From assembly GCA_949987705.1 (NCBI GenBank), contig OX465283.1, positions 75,277,720-75,341,719 on the forward strand: a stretch of DNA of 64,000 bases, in the 5' to 3' direction. Below are positions 10,857-22,800 of this stretch, in pieces. The stretch is from Thereva unica. Lineage: Eukaryota > Arthropoda > Insecta > Diptera > Therevidae. The notes under the pieces are model-generated. The model did no database searches. It was not told where the DNA came from and saw nothing but the letters and a program-made list of their open reading frames with translations. Made by a program: the position numbers and the translations under genes. The first letter of the stretch is position 1. Each line of letters opens with the position of its first letter.

Positions 10857-13800
10857 CTGAAAGGACAGATAGAACAAAAAAATGAGCGAATAAGAAGCTA
10901 AATCCGATTAAGGATTAACATGTTCAATGGGGGTAAAAAGGGGTGGGGATAATTCTCTTTATATTATTTATACACTTACTTGATATCAATTTCGTAGCCC
11001 TTTAAATCGAGGACAGCACTGCCGGTAGCCATTATTTGATCCTCCTTCTTCCCAGACAGGCTAATGCCCATCCAGCGTAAGAACGGAAGTGAAGAAATGA
11101 AACAGTGCAGAAATTGAGATTCAATTCGCAATTTTTTCGGTCGATCCATGACGGAGACTCCATCCAATTTTAAATGGCTCAACGGGCTGTTCCGCATGCA
11201 CTTGGATAAGCTCTTGAGGGTCTTTGCCGGATCATCAAAGTGAATTACCCAATTGCACAGTTTCAGCGTATTGAGAAGACTGTAAAGGATAAAAATGAAA
11301 ATGCTTTAGAAAATTTTCTACTTCAAATTACAAAAAAGTTACACAAATTACAACCCAACACTGCACCACTTCCTCCTTAACACACCAACAGCTTTCGTCA
11401 CTATAGTTACCTTTACTATTGAAAATTGGTACATGGAAAACAGGAGCGGGAGTTTCTATAAGAACACGAGTAGTTTTTCCATGTCGATAGGGGAGTTTTA
11501 TTATATTTGTCCATGATTGTGCAAGTTTACATTAGAAAGTAATTAAATAGCGTAAAGTTACCTAAATTCAAACATTTATAGAAAGTAATTAAACTTTCCA
11601 GAGCATGTCCGGTTACAGCATGTACCTCTGGAATGTTAACAGGAATGAAATATCCGAGTAAATGGAATACACCGTATTATAAAGTTATTATCCCACATGT
11701 AAATATGTGTATTACAACTATTATTTAAAAGGGAGCATTAATGGTGTATTCCAAGTTATTAGGTAATTGTGAAACTCAGTCTTGTTTGAAAACAATTCAG
11801 GCAAACAAAAGTTGTGGCGTAGTTTTTTTTTTATTGTTTATTACTTTTTTAGAAAGTAACTTTAAATAACAAAATAAAAAGTTGCTACTATGAACTAGGA
11901 CGTGGAAAACGTGATCCAGGAGAGAATCCTTGTCGGAAAAAGTTTTTCCGTCTACATCATTTCCCTCGTGCATTTTGGCACATAATAAGTAATGGAGAAC
12001 TAACAATAAACACTTTTTTTTAAAAATAACTAGTTCCAAGCTTTGTAATAAATATAACTTTTGTTGTACTTCTTTATTACAGATGACATCGGACATTGCT
12101 CCGAAGATCTTTGAATCGTCATCGTCAAGTCGATGATATAACTCAAGGAGCAGGTTATGCTACCAGTCTCATCTGGAGCCGTGTTAGAGAGATCTGCTCA
12201 GGAATAAGATGACTCGTGGCTCACACTACCAGGAAATGCCCTAGAGTGTCTTGGTACTGTGCGATCTGTCAATCTGCCATACAGTAGAACTAATCTTAGG
12301 GTCAAATTAATCTTAATTGCACCCCAATTTCGCTTCCTAGTTTCTCTAACCATCTTGACGTCGAGCTTGTTGCTCTTAAAATCTCCCTTTCTAAAATGAA
12401 TCTCTTCCTGCTGTGCTGCTATATCCCACCAGATATGTTAAGGTGCGTATCCACCAAGAGTTTTGTCTCCGCACTATCCCCATACTTTATCCGCCAAAGT
12501 GTCTCCATCAAAATCAATGTTCGGAGATAAAAAATGTGCGGAGATAAAAAGTGCGGAGACTACACACGCACACCGATATTCCAGTGGATACAAAACGTAT
12601 CCATTGAAAAATGTTCTGGGTCGGTGCGGAGAACTTCTGCGGGGACTGTGCGCGGATATGTAAATTCAGTGGATACTTGAAAAAAGACTTCGAAAAGTCT
12701 TGAAGTAGCTTCTTGAGGCGTATTTTTTGTTTTCCAGTGAATATGGAAAACACGAAATATCTTAGGGCAGACAAGGGGATTATTTTGAAGAAATAGTTTT
12801 CGAACGCGGTTTTTTTTATGTGGCATGGTCAAGCTCAGGAATCACCCTTTGTACCACTAGACCGTCATGTCGTTCAACTCATGGTGCAATGTCTAGTAGT
12901 AAGCTTGACCTGAAAATAGAAAAAGAATAGAAAAGGTTAAGGGTAGTCTGGTGGATGCATAAGAAAGCAGTGAGCCTCGCGTTTGCACTACTGGGTGTTA
13001 TATGAGTGCATCCATTTTTTAACAGCCGCGTGGGGTGAAGCCGGGGTATTACTGTCTAACAAATTAATATTGACGAGTTTCACATGGGCCAACCAACAAA
13101 AATTGGATGTATTCGTTAATTCCCTTTTGAAATTTTATGAGGAATAGCATGGGTTTTCACAACAGCCAACTTTTCCAACAAACTATACACTAGAAAGCTA
13201 TACACAAGCTGGATTCCGAAATAGTTATCTTAAAAAGTCATAAGGAAGCTGTGTACCAATTTTCAGCCATGTTGGTATTTTGTCTCCGGACTAAACAGGT
13301 GTTTTGAAAAAAAAACATGGTTAATAGCAATTAATAAATTTTTAATAGTCTGGCGGGCGTTACATGTTCTTTACATGTTTTTCAGCCAATCTCACTTTAT
13401 TGTTTTGAGGTGTTCGATGGGGCACTTTTTATGTCATGGGAGCTTAGACTATAATGTGAAATAATGAATATTCCTTCTCTTATTCCGCGAGTGCTTGTCT
13501 TTTCCTTTGTCCTTCATTGCGTTCAAAAATAAACAGCTTATGGGGCGCAATATGGCATAGTGCATCGGGCGCAAATCCCCAAGCGCCGGCCCTGATGTCG
13601 AATCCAAAGAATATGAAAATAAATGATTGGGCGTCTTTAACAACTCCTCCTTGTCCACAATGATAGACAAAAAGACATTAGATTTTCCGGAGCCAGACAG
13701 CCTATGGAAAGAGGAACCAAGGTCCCCTACATATTTGTAGCTGACGACGCCTTCGCCTTGCCTTGCGACGCCTTCGCTCTTACCTGTTCTGCCAGTGGTC

Positions 13801-16800
13801 TTTTGGATGAAATTTGTAATTTCGGAATGCGCCTTCCAGCGAAAAATTTTAAATGCGGCATAGCAAACCATTTCGATTTGTACATAGTATCTGCGTAAAT
13901 AGTATTAATAAATTTTCGTCCTCCAAGCTCATTTTTTTATATCGCCGAACAAATAGCAGCGTGGTAATCTATTTCTAGACTTAAATCGGAAAACATAAAA
14001 CATTGTGCGCACACAAGAATTTTATCATTCAAGGTCGTATCCACCTAAAGTCTTGTCTCTACAGAGTGCGCGCACAGTCTTTTAGAACATAGTTTGAGAC
14101 TTTCATATGCTTACTGTAAGATTTTAGTGGATACGCACTGAAAACTTTGTCTCCGCACAGTTCGAGATTTTTCGTTTTTTGCTCTATTTTTGTGGATTTT
14201 TATGTGCGCGCACTGTCTGCAGACCGCAGTGGAAACGTACCTTTAAGCACACTTGACGATGGAGGTAATAACCTCTATGATATTCTCAACTTTTGTGTTG
14301 AAACACATTCTGACCTTGATGAACACTAATGACGAGCTACTTCTTCTAGGCGATTTCAATTTACCCAATATTCAGGGGTACTTCTTCGGAAGGAGCTAAC
14401 GGGAGACGGGCGAATGGCGAGCTCTCTGCGCCACAAAACAGAGTTTTAAGTCGGTTGGGCTGAGGGTTAGCAACCCACTCCCATAAAAAAACACCATTGC
14501 TACGAATCGGCAAACAATGCCTCGAAACCGGATGGACAACACGACGACGACCTTTGCTTTTCGAACAAGGACACGAATCGGATCATGGAATGTGAGAACA
14601 CTGCTTGCTGAGGGACGGCTGGATGAAGTCCTCAACGAGATGAATCGATATAAAATCAAGATCATGGGACTTAGCGAGACCAGATGGCCCGATGCGGGGG
14701 AACATATCTGCCCAAACGGTGAGTCCTTCTTATATTCTGGTAGAAACGAAACTGAAAGCCGTAGGAGTGGCGTTGGCGTAATACTCACCAAAGAAGCCAG
14801 GTCCAGCCTCATTAGCTGGTCACCAGTTTCTGAGAGGATTATTACCGTGCGCCTGCGTACCAGACTAAGAAGTACTACGGTAGTCCAATGCTATGCTCCA
14901 ACTGAAGACGCAGAAGATAACATCAAGGACGAGTTCTATATGCGACTGAATGAGGTTTTTCGCTCTATTCCAAGGGGAGACATCATTGTTTTAATGGGTG
15001 ACTTAAACGCACAGATCGGCCGTGACAACACCGGCCTTGAACACACAATTGGAAACCAAGGCCTAAGCCAAGTTACCAATAACAATGGTGAGCTTTTCGT
15101 TGAATTTTGTAGTTCCCACCAACTCATGGTAGGTGGAACTTACTTTTGTCACAAGAAGATACACAAAAAGACCTGGGTATCGCCCGATGGTAGAACGAGA
15201 AATCAGATAGATCACGTGGCCTTCAGCCGCAGATGGAGAACTATTCTTGAGGATGTCACGAGTTTCAGGGGAGCGGATACTGGAAGCGACTACCATTTGG
15301 TTGTAGCAACTATTCGCCTTAAAATCGCCGCAATCAGAAACGTGCAACCCGTAGACGGTTTAACGTAGACCTTCTGCGGGAGAGCGTTAAAAAGCGGGAA
15401 TTTGCTGGAAACCTACAAGAATTATTAAACCAGCAAACCGTTTCTGACGACATAAATATTGAAGAATTGTGGAGTACGACAAAGGGCGCGATATTGACGG
15501 CTGCGGAAACGAGCATCGGTTATGTCCAAAGAAACCAGCAACACTGGATCTCGGACACAACCTGGCAAAAAATAGAACGCAGAAGAGCCCTCAAAAATAA
15601 CGTAAACTCTACAAACGACCCGGAAAGACGTCACCAACTAGAACGGGAATACTCCCAATTACATCGGGCGGTTAAGAGAAGTGCCCGGCGTGATAAAAGG
15701 CAGCAGATAAATGAGCTCGCAGAAAAAGTGGAAAACGCGGCAAACACAGGCAACAGTAAGGTGCTGCACCAAAACACTAAACAGCTCTCGGGAAAGCACT
15801 CTACTAAAAAGCATGCCGTTGAGAGTGCGGATGGAAGGCTGCTGTGCAGCGACGAAGAGCAACTCCAAAGATGGAGAGATTACTTCTTCGCCGCCCTGAA
15901 TGGTACACTTACACAGGAACCTCAGGAAAACAGCAACAATGCACAGCCAATAAGAATCACCACCCGGGCCCCATCCAAGACGGAAATAGTAACCGCAATT
16001 CATGCGATGGCCAATGGTAAAGCAGCTGGGAAAGATGGCATCCCGCCAGAATTGTTGAAAGCCGACTCAAGCCTCATAGCAGATGCGCTTCGGCCAATCC
16101 TGGAAATAGCATGGAACACCTGTACCTTTCCGGAGGATTGGACGGAAGGTATCATAGTCAAAATACCAAAAAAGCGGGACCTAACAATATGCGACAACTG
16201 AAGAGGCATCTGTTTACTATCTACAGTGGGCAAAATTTTGTCCCATATATCTAGGATAAGCGAGGCAGTTGACCGAACGCTTAGGAGACAGCAGGCCGGA
16301 TTACACAACGACAAGGATGCCTACTTTCGCCATTACTATTTCTTATAGTAATAAATGACATCCTTGTCGGCGCTCTAGATAATAGAACAGGCGGCATACA
16401 ATGGTGTTTGGTAGACCGCCTCAAGGATCTCGACTACGCCGATGATATCTGTTTGCTGGCCCACAGACACCAGGACCTCAAAAACATGTTAACAATTCGG
16501 CAACAGAAAGTAGTCCAGCAGGCTTAAGGCTAAATCCGACTAAAACTAAAGAAATGCGGATAAATGCAAACACCATTGAACGGACAGCGCTGAATAACCG
16601 TGACGTGGAACTGGTAAATAAATTTTGCTACCTCGGTAGCATTATTACCGAAAATGGTGGGGCAGAAGAAGAAGTCAGTTCCAGAATAAATAAAGCACGA
16701 GGCGCATATGCATGCCTGTCCCGCATATTATATATTTGCTTTATTTTTAGCTTTCACAGCTAGTTATGTCAAGTTTAACAGATTTGTCATCATTTCCATT

Positions 16801-19800
16801 TCAATATACGAAAAACTTAACTTAATTATATAATAATAATTGCAAGTGCGTCCCTAGTTGTACCATATGTTTTTTATCGCAGATCGTTTTTCAAATAAAT
16901 TAATAGTTTTCGTTTAAATATCTCTAAACTCTGTGATTCTTTAAGTTCATTTGGAAGCTCGTTAAATAATTTAATTCCATTATACAGTAAACTTTTTTGA
17001 GCACCAAAGGTGCGTTTAAACGGCAGAGTAATATGATTGCTTTGTCGTGTGACTCTATTACTTCGTTCACCTACATAATTAATTTTATTGCACAATTCAT
17101 CATTAACAAAACCGTTCTTCATTTTAAAAACTAATAATAAAACATTTCTTTTAATTTTTTGGTCTACAGTTAAAAAGTCAAGTTTTTCAGTCATTTTTCT
17201 CACTGGCGTGTAAATATCACAGTGTAAAATTCGCCTCTTTGCCTTATTTTGCAATTTCTGCAACTTATCAATTTCCTCTAAATTGCTAAATTGCAATTGC
17301 ATATGGAGATCAACGGAGATCTCAACTAACATCAAATTGCGGCTGTTCAACTCCAACGTTAAGGCAGTTCTTTTGTACGGTTGCGAAACATGGGGGCCTC
17401 GGTAGCCTAGGGAGTAAGGCGCCTGGCTACTATCCCAGAGGTCCCGGGTTCGAATCCCGGCCAGCCCCACGGTCCTTCGCCTTTTCCACTTTCCCACCCA
17501 CATAACTTTCCTTCTTTCTTCTTCCCTCTTTACATTCCTGATCCCTCCTGTCATAGCCTTCCTTAGCCCTTCCCCGCTCCACCAAAAAAAAAATTGCCAG
17601 TTATAGTGACTGCCGATAGAAGTGAAAACTTACAACTTAGATGTTGAAATTCGATTCTTTTGAAGTAATACAAAATTCTATATTTCTTGAAAGGACTAAA
17701 TCTTTTTGATTGCAGTATTTTCATTAGGACATTAACCAACTTATTAAAATATGTAGCACAAGTAACTGCGTCTTCATTAATAAGTGTACTTTTATCTATA
17801 AAATTTAATGCTGTATCTTCAACCGATAACTCAGAATTATTTTTTAAATTATGTAATAATTGTAGCAATTTTGACCATCCTATTTCATTAGCACTTATTG
17901 TAAAAAAGATACAATCGGGTTATGGTAACTAAAGTAAGAAATGAAAATGTTTGATTCAAATTTATCTAAGTATCGCGTAAAAACGGCATCGATCGTCGTT
18001 TTATATTTGGTAGTACTAAGTAGGGATGAGCATCGATAGAAAAACATCGATGTTGAGCATTGATGTTGACATCGAACTATAACATCGATGTGTGGAAATC
18101 ATCGACCTCTAAACATCGATGAACATCGATGCCAAACTTCGATGTTTTTATAAAAGTTCCGTAATTTTGTAAAAAAAATTACATCGGATCCAAACATCAA
18201 TGTTTTAGTAAAAATTCCGTAGTTTCGTATAAAAGGATAGGTAAACCACAATTAAACACACAACAAATTTAAATCAAACGTTATCAAAAAATGTATGTAA
18301 TTTCGTCAAGTTATTAATTCATATTACGGAGGCTTTAGGCCAACTCTAACTTATTCCCAGCTCCATAGCATATCTTCAATGGAATGAAGGAAAACCACTT
18401 AGGAAATCATTTTTCCCTCTAGTCTGTTTCGGGCTTTGGTAACTGTTTGTCCCACTTTTGAAAACAGTTGCTCCGATGGAACTGACGTGGCCATTATAAT
18501 CAAATAGGTTTTGGCCAATTTTGCAATTCTGCCAATTCTAGTTTTGAGAGTAGGGGGTTTATTTTTAAAAACTTTCAACGTGGTAAAAATTAAACTAACA
18601 ATTCCTTTTCATACGAGTAAAGATATAAAACTGAAAAAACATAAGTGTACAGTAAAATTCTTAAAACGTCGATGTAAAACATCGATGTACGATAAACATC
18701 GTTAGCTCACCATCGATGGCAAAAACATCGTACATCGAAAGGAAAACATCGATGTTTCGAAAACATCGACCATCGATGCTCATCCCTAGTACTAAGTTTC
18801 CGATCATTGGAATATTTAAATTAAGTCTTGCATTTAAAAATTCAATTAATGGTAGATTTTTATCATCTGCAAAGTTAATATTGAAGTCTCCACTTAAAAT
18901 CATCGGTACATTATCATATTTTTCGCCTAATCTTTTTTCGAGAATTTCAGAACCTTCTTTTGTATAAATCATCAAATTTTCGAATAAAAATTGTTGTATC
19001 TGTCTCATAGATTTTCCAGGCGAAATATAAACGGCAACCATTAATATGTATTGCCCATTCTCGGAACTGCAACGAGCAACGCATATTTCGCCTATATCAG
19101 AAACATTAACACCAATGCTTCTAGTGAATTTAGTATGTATGTCCATATATGAAGTAATGAAGTGTGACGTATCTTGTTGTGATAAATAGCTACTCCTGCT
19201 GCTGGAACTTCGGGTCTTTTATAACTTACAACAAAGTTGAAATTCGGAACATCAAGTGGTTCTTCGTTTTTCATACGAGTTTCTGACAAAAGCAGAACAT
19301 TTGACTTTTTTTTCTTTTGTTATCGTCAAGACATCTTCAGGATCAAGGATCCAAACAAATTTGGAAAACAGATATTTAACACATCAGTCAAAATGACTGG
19401 TTTTATATTTTCATTTTCGATACTTAATTGAATAATAGTAGGCGGTCAGATTTATTTTTTTATTCAAAATCAAAAAGTTTTTGATTATAATCGATTGAGC
19501 GCGTGCGCCAGTCATGAGCATGTCGGTGACGCGAACCCATAACATTTTCCCCTATAAAAAAGTGCCCAACGCGGCTAAAGAAGTTTTCACTTCAAAAAAA
19601 GCGCATGTCATCGGTTGGTTGATGAGATTCAACTCGTTTCAGGAGGCATAACACTCCAGCGAGTTGTTTCTCGATGCCCCGATGTCAAAGTCGCGACAGT
19701 AATGGTTGGAAGTAGGTGGACTAAAAATATCGCGGGTAGGTTGTGACAGTTCCTTTCTTCCCCGACTAGAGCTACTGTTCGACATTGCACTCTATATGAA

Positions 19801-22800
19801 GAAAATAGATTGTCGACACAGTATAAAGGGCGTTTCCTGTGACTCTAGTCTTTCACATAAAAAAAAAAAAAAAAAAATGGAAAGTCACCCAATTCATCAC
19901 AGGGCGCCTTCTTCTTTCTTCTTTGATCCGTTAGCTGGCGGTCCGAGCGGGACGTCCCCGCAACGGATACGCTGCTGTCGGTGCCGCTGGGTCCCGAACT
20001 CTATTCACGATTCGCTTCCATTCTTCTCGGTTTTTGGCGGTGTCTCGAGCCTCGGTAACTGATAATCGTTGATTCTTTAAGTCACCCTCGATATTCTTCA
20101 ACCAGGTTTTCTTCGGTGCCGATCGCTGTATTCTCCAGTCTGCAGGACGGTCTCGCCAGAGAAGTTTACGTGGCAAGCGGTTATCATCCATTCGGCAAAC
20201 ATGTCCAAACCACCGTAGTCGACGTTTTTGCATTTCTTCTTCGATCAGTGTTTGCTGATCGCATCTTTGTCTGACAACCTCGTTTCGAAGGCGATCACGG
20301 AGTGAGACACGGAGGATCTGCCTCAAACATCGCATTTGGAAGACCTCCAGCTTCTTAACGTCAGGTTTGAGCAGTGTCCACGTTTCAGATCCATAAAGAA
20401 GAATCGGAAGAATCAACGTTCGGTAAAGACGTAGTTTTGTTTTGATGGAGATATTTGCTCGTTTCCATATGCACCACTTGAGCGAGGCGAATGTTGCTGT
20501 TGCCTGGCCGATACAGCTGTGAACGTCGGCCGTCGATGCTACTTTCGTTTCCTCAACCAATGATCCCAAATATTTGAACCTTGGAACCTGTTCGATTTGG
20601 GTTCCATCGAGGTGAACACTGGCTCTTGATCCATCCGTTGTGAGCACTTTGGTCTTTTCCGCATTGATTTTTAACCCGTATGATTGGGCGATGCGGGAAA
20701 TATCGTATAAGATGTCCGTTGCTTCGGCATCCGTGTCGGCGAAAACAGCGCTATCGTCGGCAAACATTAAGTCTGTTACGAAGTTGTTGTCGTCGTATTG
20801 AACTCCGAGTCGTCCATCGAATGCTTCACTCATAATCGCGTCGATCACAACGTTGAAGAGAAGTGGCGAAGCGACGTCTCCCTGTCGGACACCCGTCTGA
20901 ATCGGGAACTCCTCGGATAAGTCGTTTCGAATACGAACGCTGCTGGTTGAGCCATCGTACGACGCTTGGAGAAGTTGGATGATTCTCAATGGCACCTGTT
21001 CGGTTACCAAGACTCTCCACAAGCTGTTCCAATCGATGCAATCGAAAGCGGATTTGAAATCGATGAAAACGACGGGCGCCTACAAGTCTGCATCAACAGA
21101 TGCCTTCGTCGTATCCTAAAAATCCGCTGGGAAGATAGAATTTCAAACGAAAAACTATGGCGCCGTGCCGGCCAAGAAAGGATAGACGACCAAATCAGGC
21201 GAAGGAAATGGAATTGGGTTGGCCACACCTTGCGACGCGAAAACGAAAATCTAGCCAAACAGGCCTTTGACTGGAATCCGCAAGGCTCCCATCAAGTAGG
21301 AAGACCTAGAACAACTTGGAGGAGAACCCTACTAGAAGAAGCCGCAACAACTGGGAGATCCTGGTCGGAGCTAAGAGCTGTCACGCAAAACAGAGTCCGC
21401 TGGAGGGCAACTGTTTCCGCCCTATGTCCCATGAGGGATTAAAGGAGTTTAGATAGATAGATAGAATATTCAGAGTGTATACGCGTATGTTGACGATGAT
21501 GATAACTACCTCCCTGAAGGCAGCCTTAATTCTAAGGAATCGTGCTTTCTCGATTCCTTATTCTCACTTGGCTTAAATCAAATGAGCGACGTGACTAATG
21601 TATTAGGAAGGCAGTTGGATCTTCTTTACTGACTTAGTCAACATGACTGTTAAGCCCAGTCCAATAGTCATGTCCACTGTTGACGATTACCACCCTCCTA
21701 TCTTGCTCAATTATTGTTTCAATTCAGTTAATACACCCTGTCCGGAGGTGGTAACCTATTCCTTTAACTTTAAAAAGGCTAACTTTAATGAGCTGTCATC
21801 TAAACTTTCCATGGTTGATTTCAACAACTTACTTTCCGCAAACGAGTTGGATGTCGATGTACGAAGTACGATATACGAAGCCCTCGTTTCTTGCGTTCCT
21901 TATGAGCCTCAAAAACTGGCCACTTCTTCTCCACCTTAGTTCAATAATGAACTCAAGCATTTGAAAAATCAGAAGAATAGACTCTGGAACACTTATTTAA
22001 AGAGAAAGGACTCTCCGAGTATCAATTATTTAATCATTTGCTATAACCAATTTCGTTCACTCTCTTTTACTCTGTATCGTGAATATCTCAGCAGTATGAG
22101 TAATAAAGTATTTACTGATTCAAGAAACTTCTTCAAATTTGTCAACTCTAAGAAAAAAGTTGATAATTACCTTAATACTATGCAGCACAAGAACTGGTCT
22201 AGCTGTGAATCGCCTGCGATTTGCAACATATTTGCGTCATTCTTTCATCAATCTTTCTCTCCTTTTGACTTTCAGCCTAACGACAATAATTTTCGTCACA
22301 TTATTCCTAACCGAGAGGCTCATTTTTTACCTCTCTCAATTACCAGTGCCGATATCGTGAAAAATATTGACGATCTTCCATTTGACTTCACTTCTGGCCC
22401 CGACGGTATTCCTTCTACTGTCCTTAAGTCCTATGTGGAGATTCTCCGGTATCCACCGAAAACCCTTTTTCAAAAAATCCCTGGATAAAGGGTATTTCCC
22501 CACGCTTTGGAAGAATTCGTTCATAATTCCTATTCTCAAAAGTGGTTGCAAAAGCGAAATGTCGAATTATAGGCCAGTTGCGAAGTTGTCTGCTATACCG
22601 AAACTTTTTGAATCAATTATCTATTCTACACTCGTTCCTATCTGCAAGAGGCTGGTCTCAACGAATCAACATGGTTTTCTTACAGCTCGTTCTACCAGCT
22701 CGTTCTTGAGTTCACTGCTCATGCTGTCGAAGGCTTCGTTTCCGGTTGTCAAACTGATTGTGTTTACACTGATTTTAGTAAGGCATTCGACAAGCTGTCC

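Larger units (their letters stand above)
17594..19594 (-). mobile_element. LINE-Y 5' part (endonuclease), with hAT inside
   Basis: The minus strand encodes an EEP endonuclease: LLLSETRMKNEEPLDVPNF, VPAAGVAIYHN, MVAVYISPGKSM, MILSGDFNINFADD, then (across the hAT) TTIDAVFTRYLDKFESN and SYFSYHNPIV, the normal endonuclease end. 17594-17940 carries the linker towards the RT, which is missing. Absence of the 3' half is unusual for target-primed insertion and implies later deletion or recombination. The frame is split over 18661-19146 and 19092-19289. Confidence 0.78.
14376..21464 (+). mobile_element. RTE-A LINE with nested insertions
   Basis: It is flanked by the 9-bp duplication AATATTCAG (14367-14375, 21465-21473) and ends in a (GATA)n tail (agatagatagatag). 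Own sequence: 14376-16732, 17298-17393, 19877-19909 and 21082-21464. The inserts are a LINE-Y 3' piece, a SINE that itself contains LINE-Y and a hAT, and a reversed RTE-B. A further internal deletion near 16320 removes most of the RT palm. It is dead, but its pieces read in order. Confidence 0.9.

Noticed and set aside
13449..13871. 140-codon minus frame sharing HYAILRPISC with 6745-6948
   Set aside because: The shared part is dispersed repeat R3, not a conserved protein.
17396..17470. Functional tRNA gene
   Set aside because: Same sequence recurs at 27.3 kb with a common non-tRNA body and a poly(A) tail; it is a SINE head.
18021..18788. CRISPR-like array from the regular AACATCGATG repeats
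   Set aside because: Repeats are 8-10 bp and irregular, the DNA is eukaryotic, and the block is a hAT element with an 8-bp duplication.
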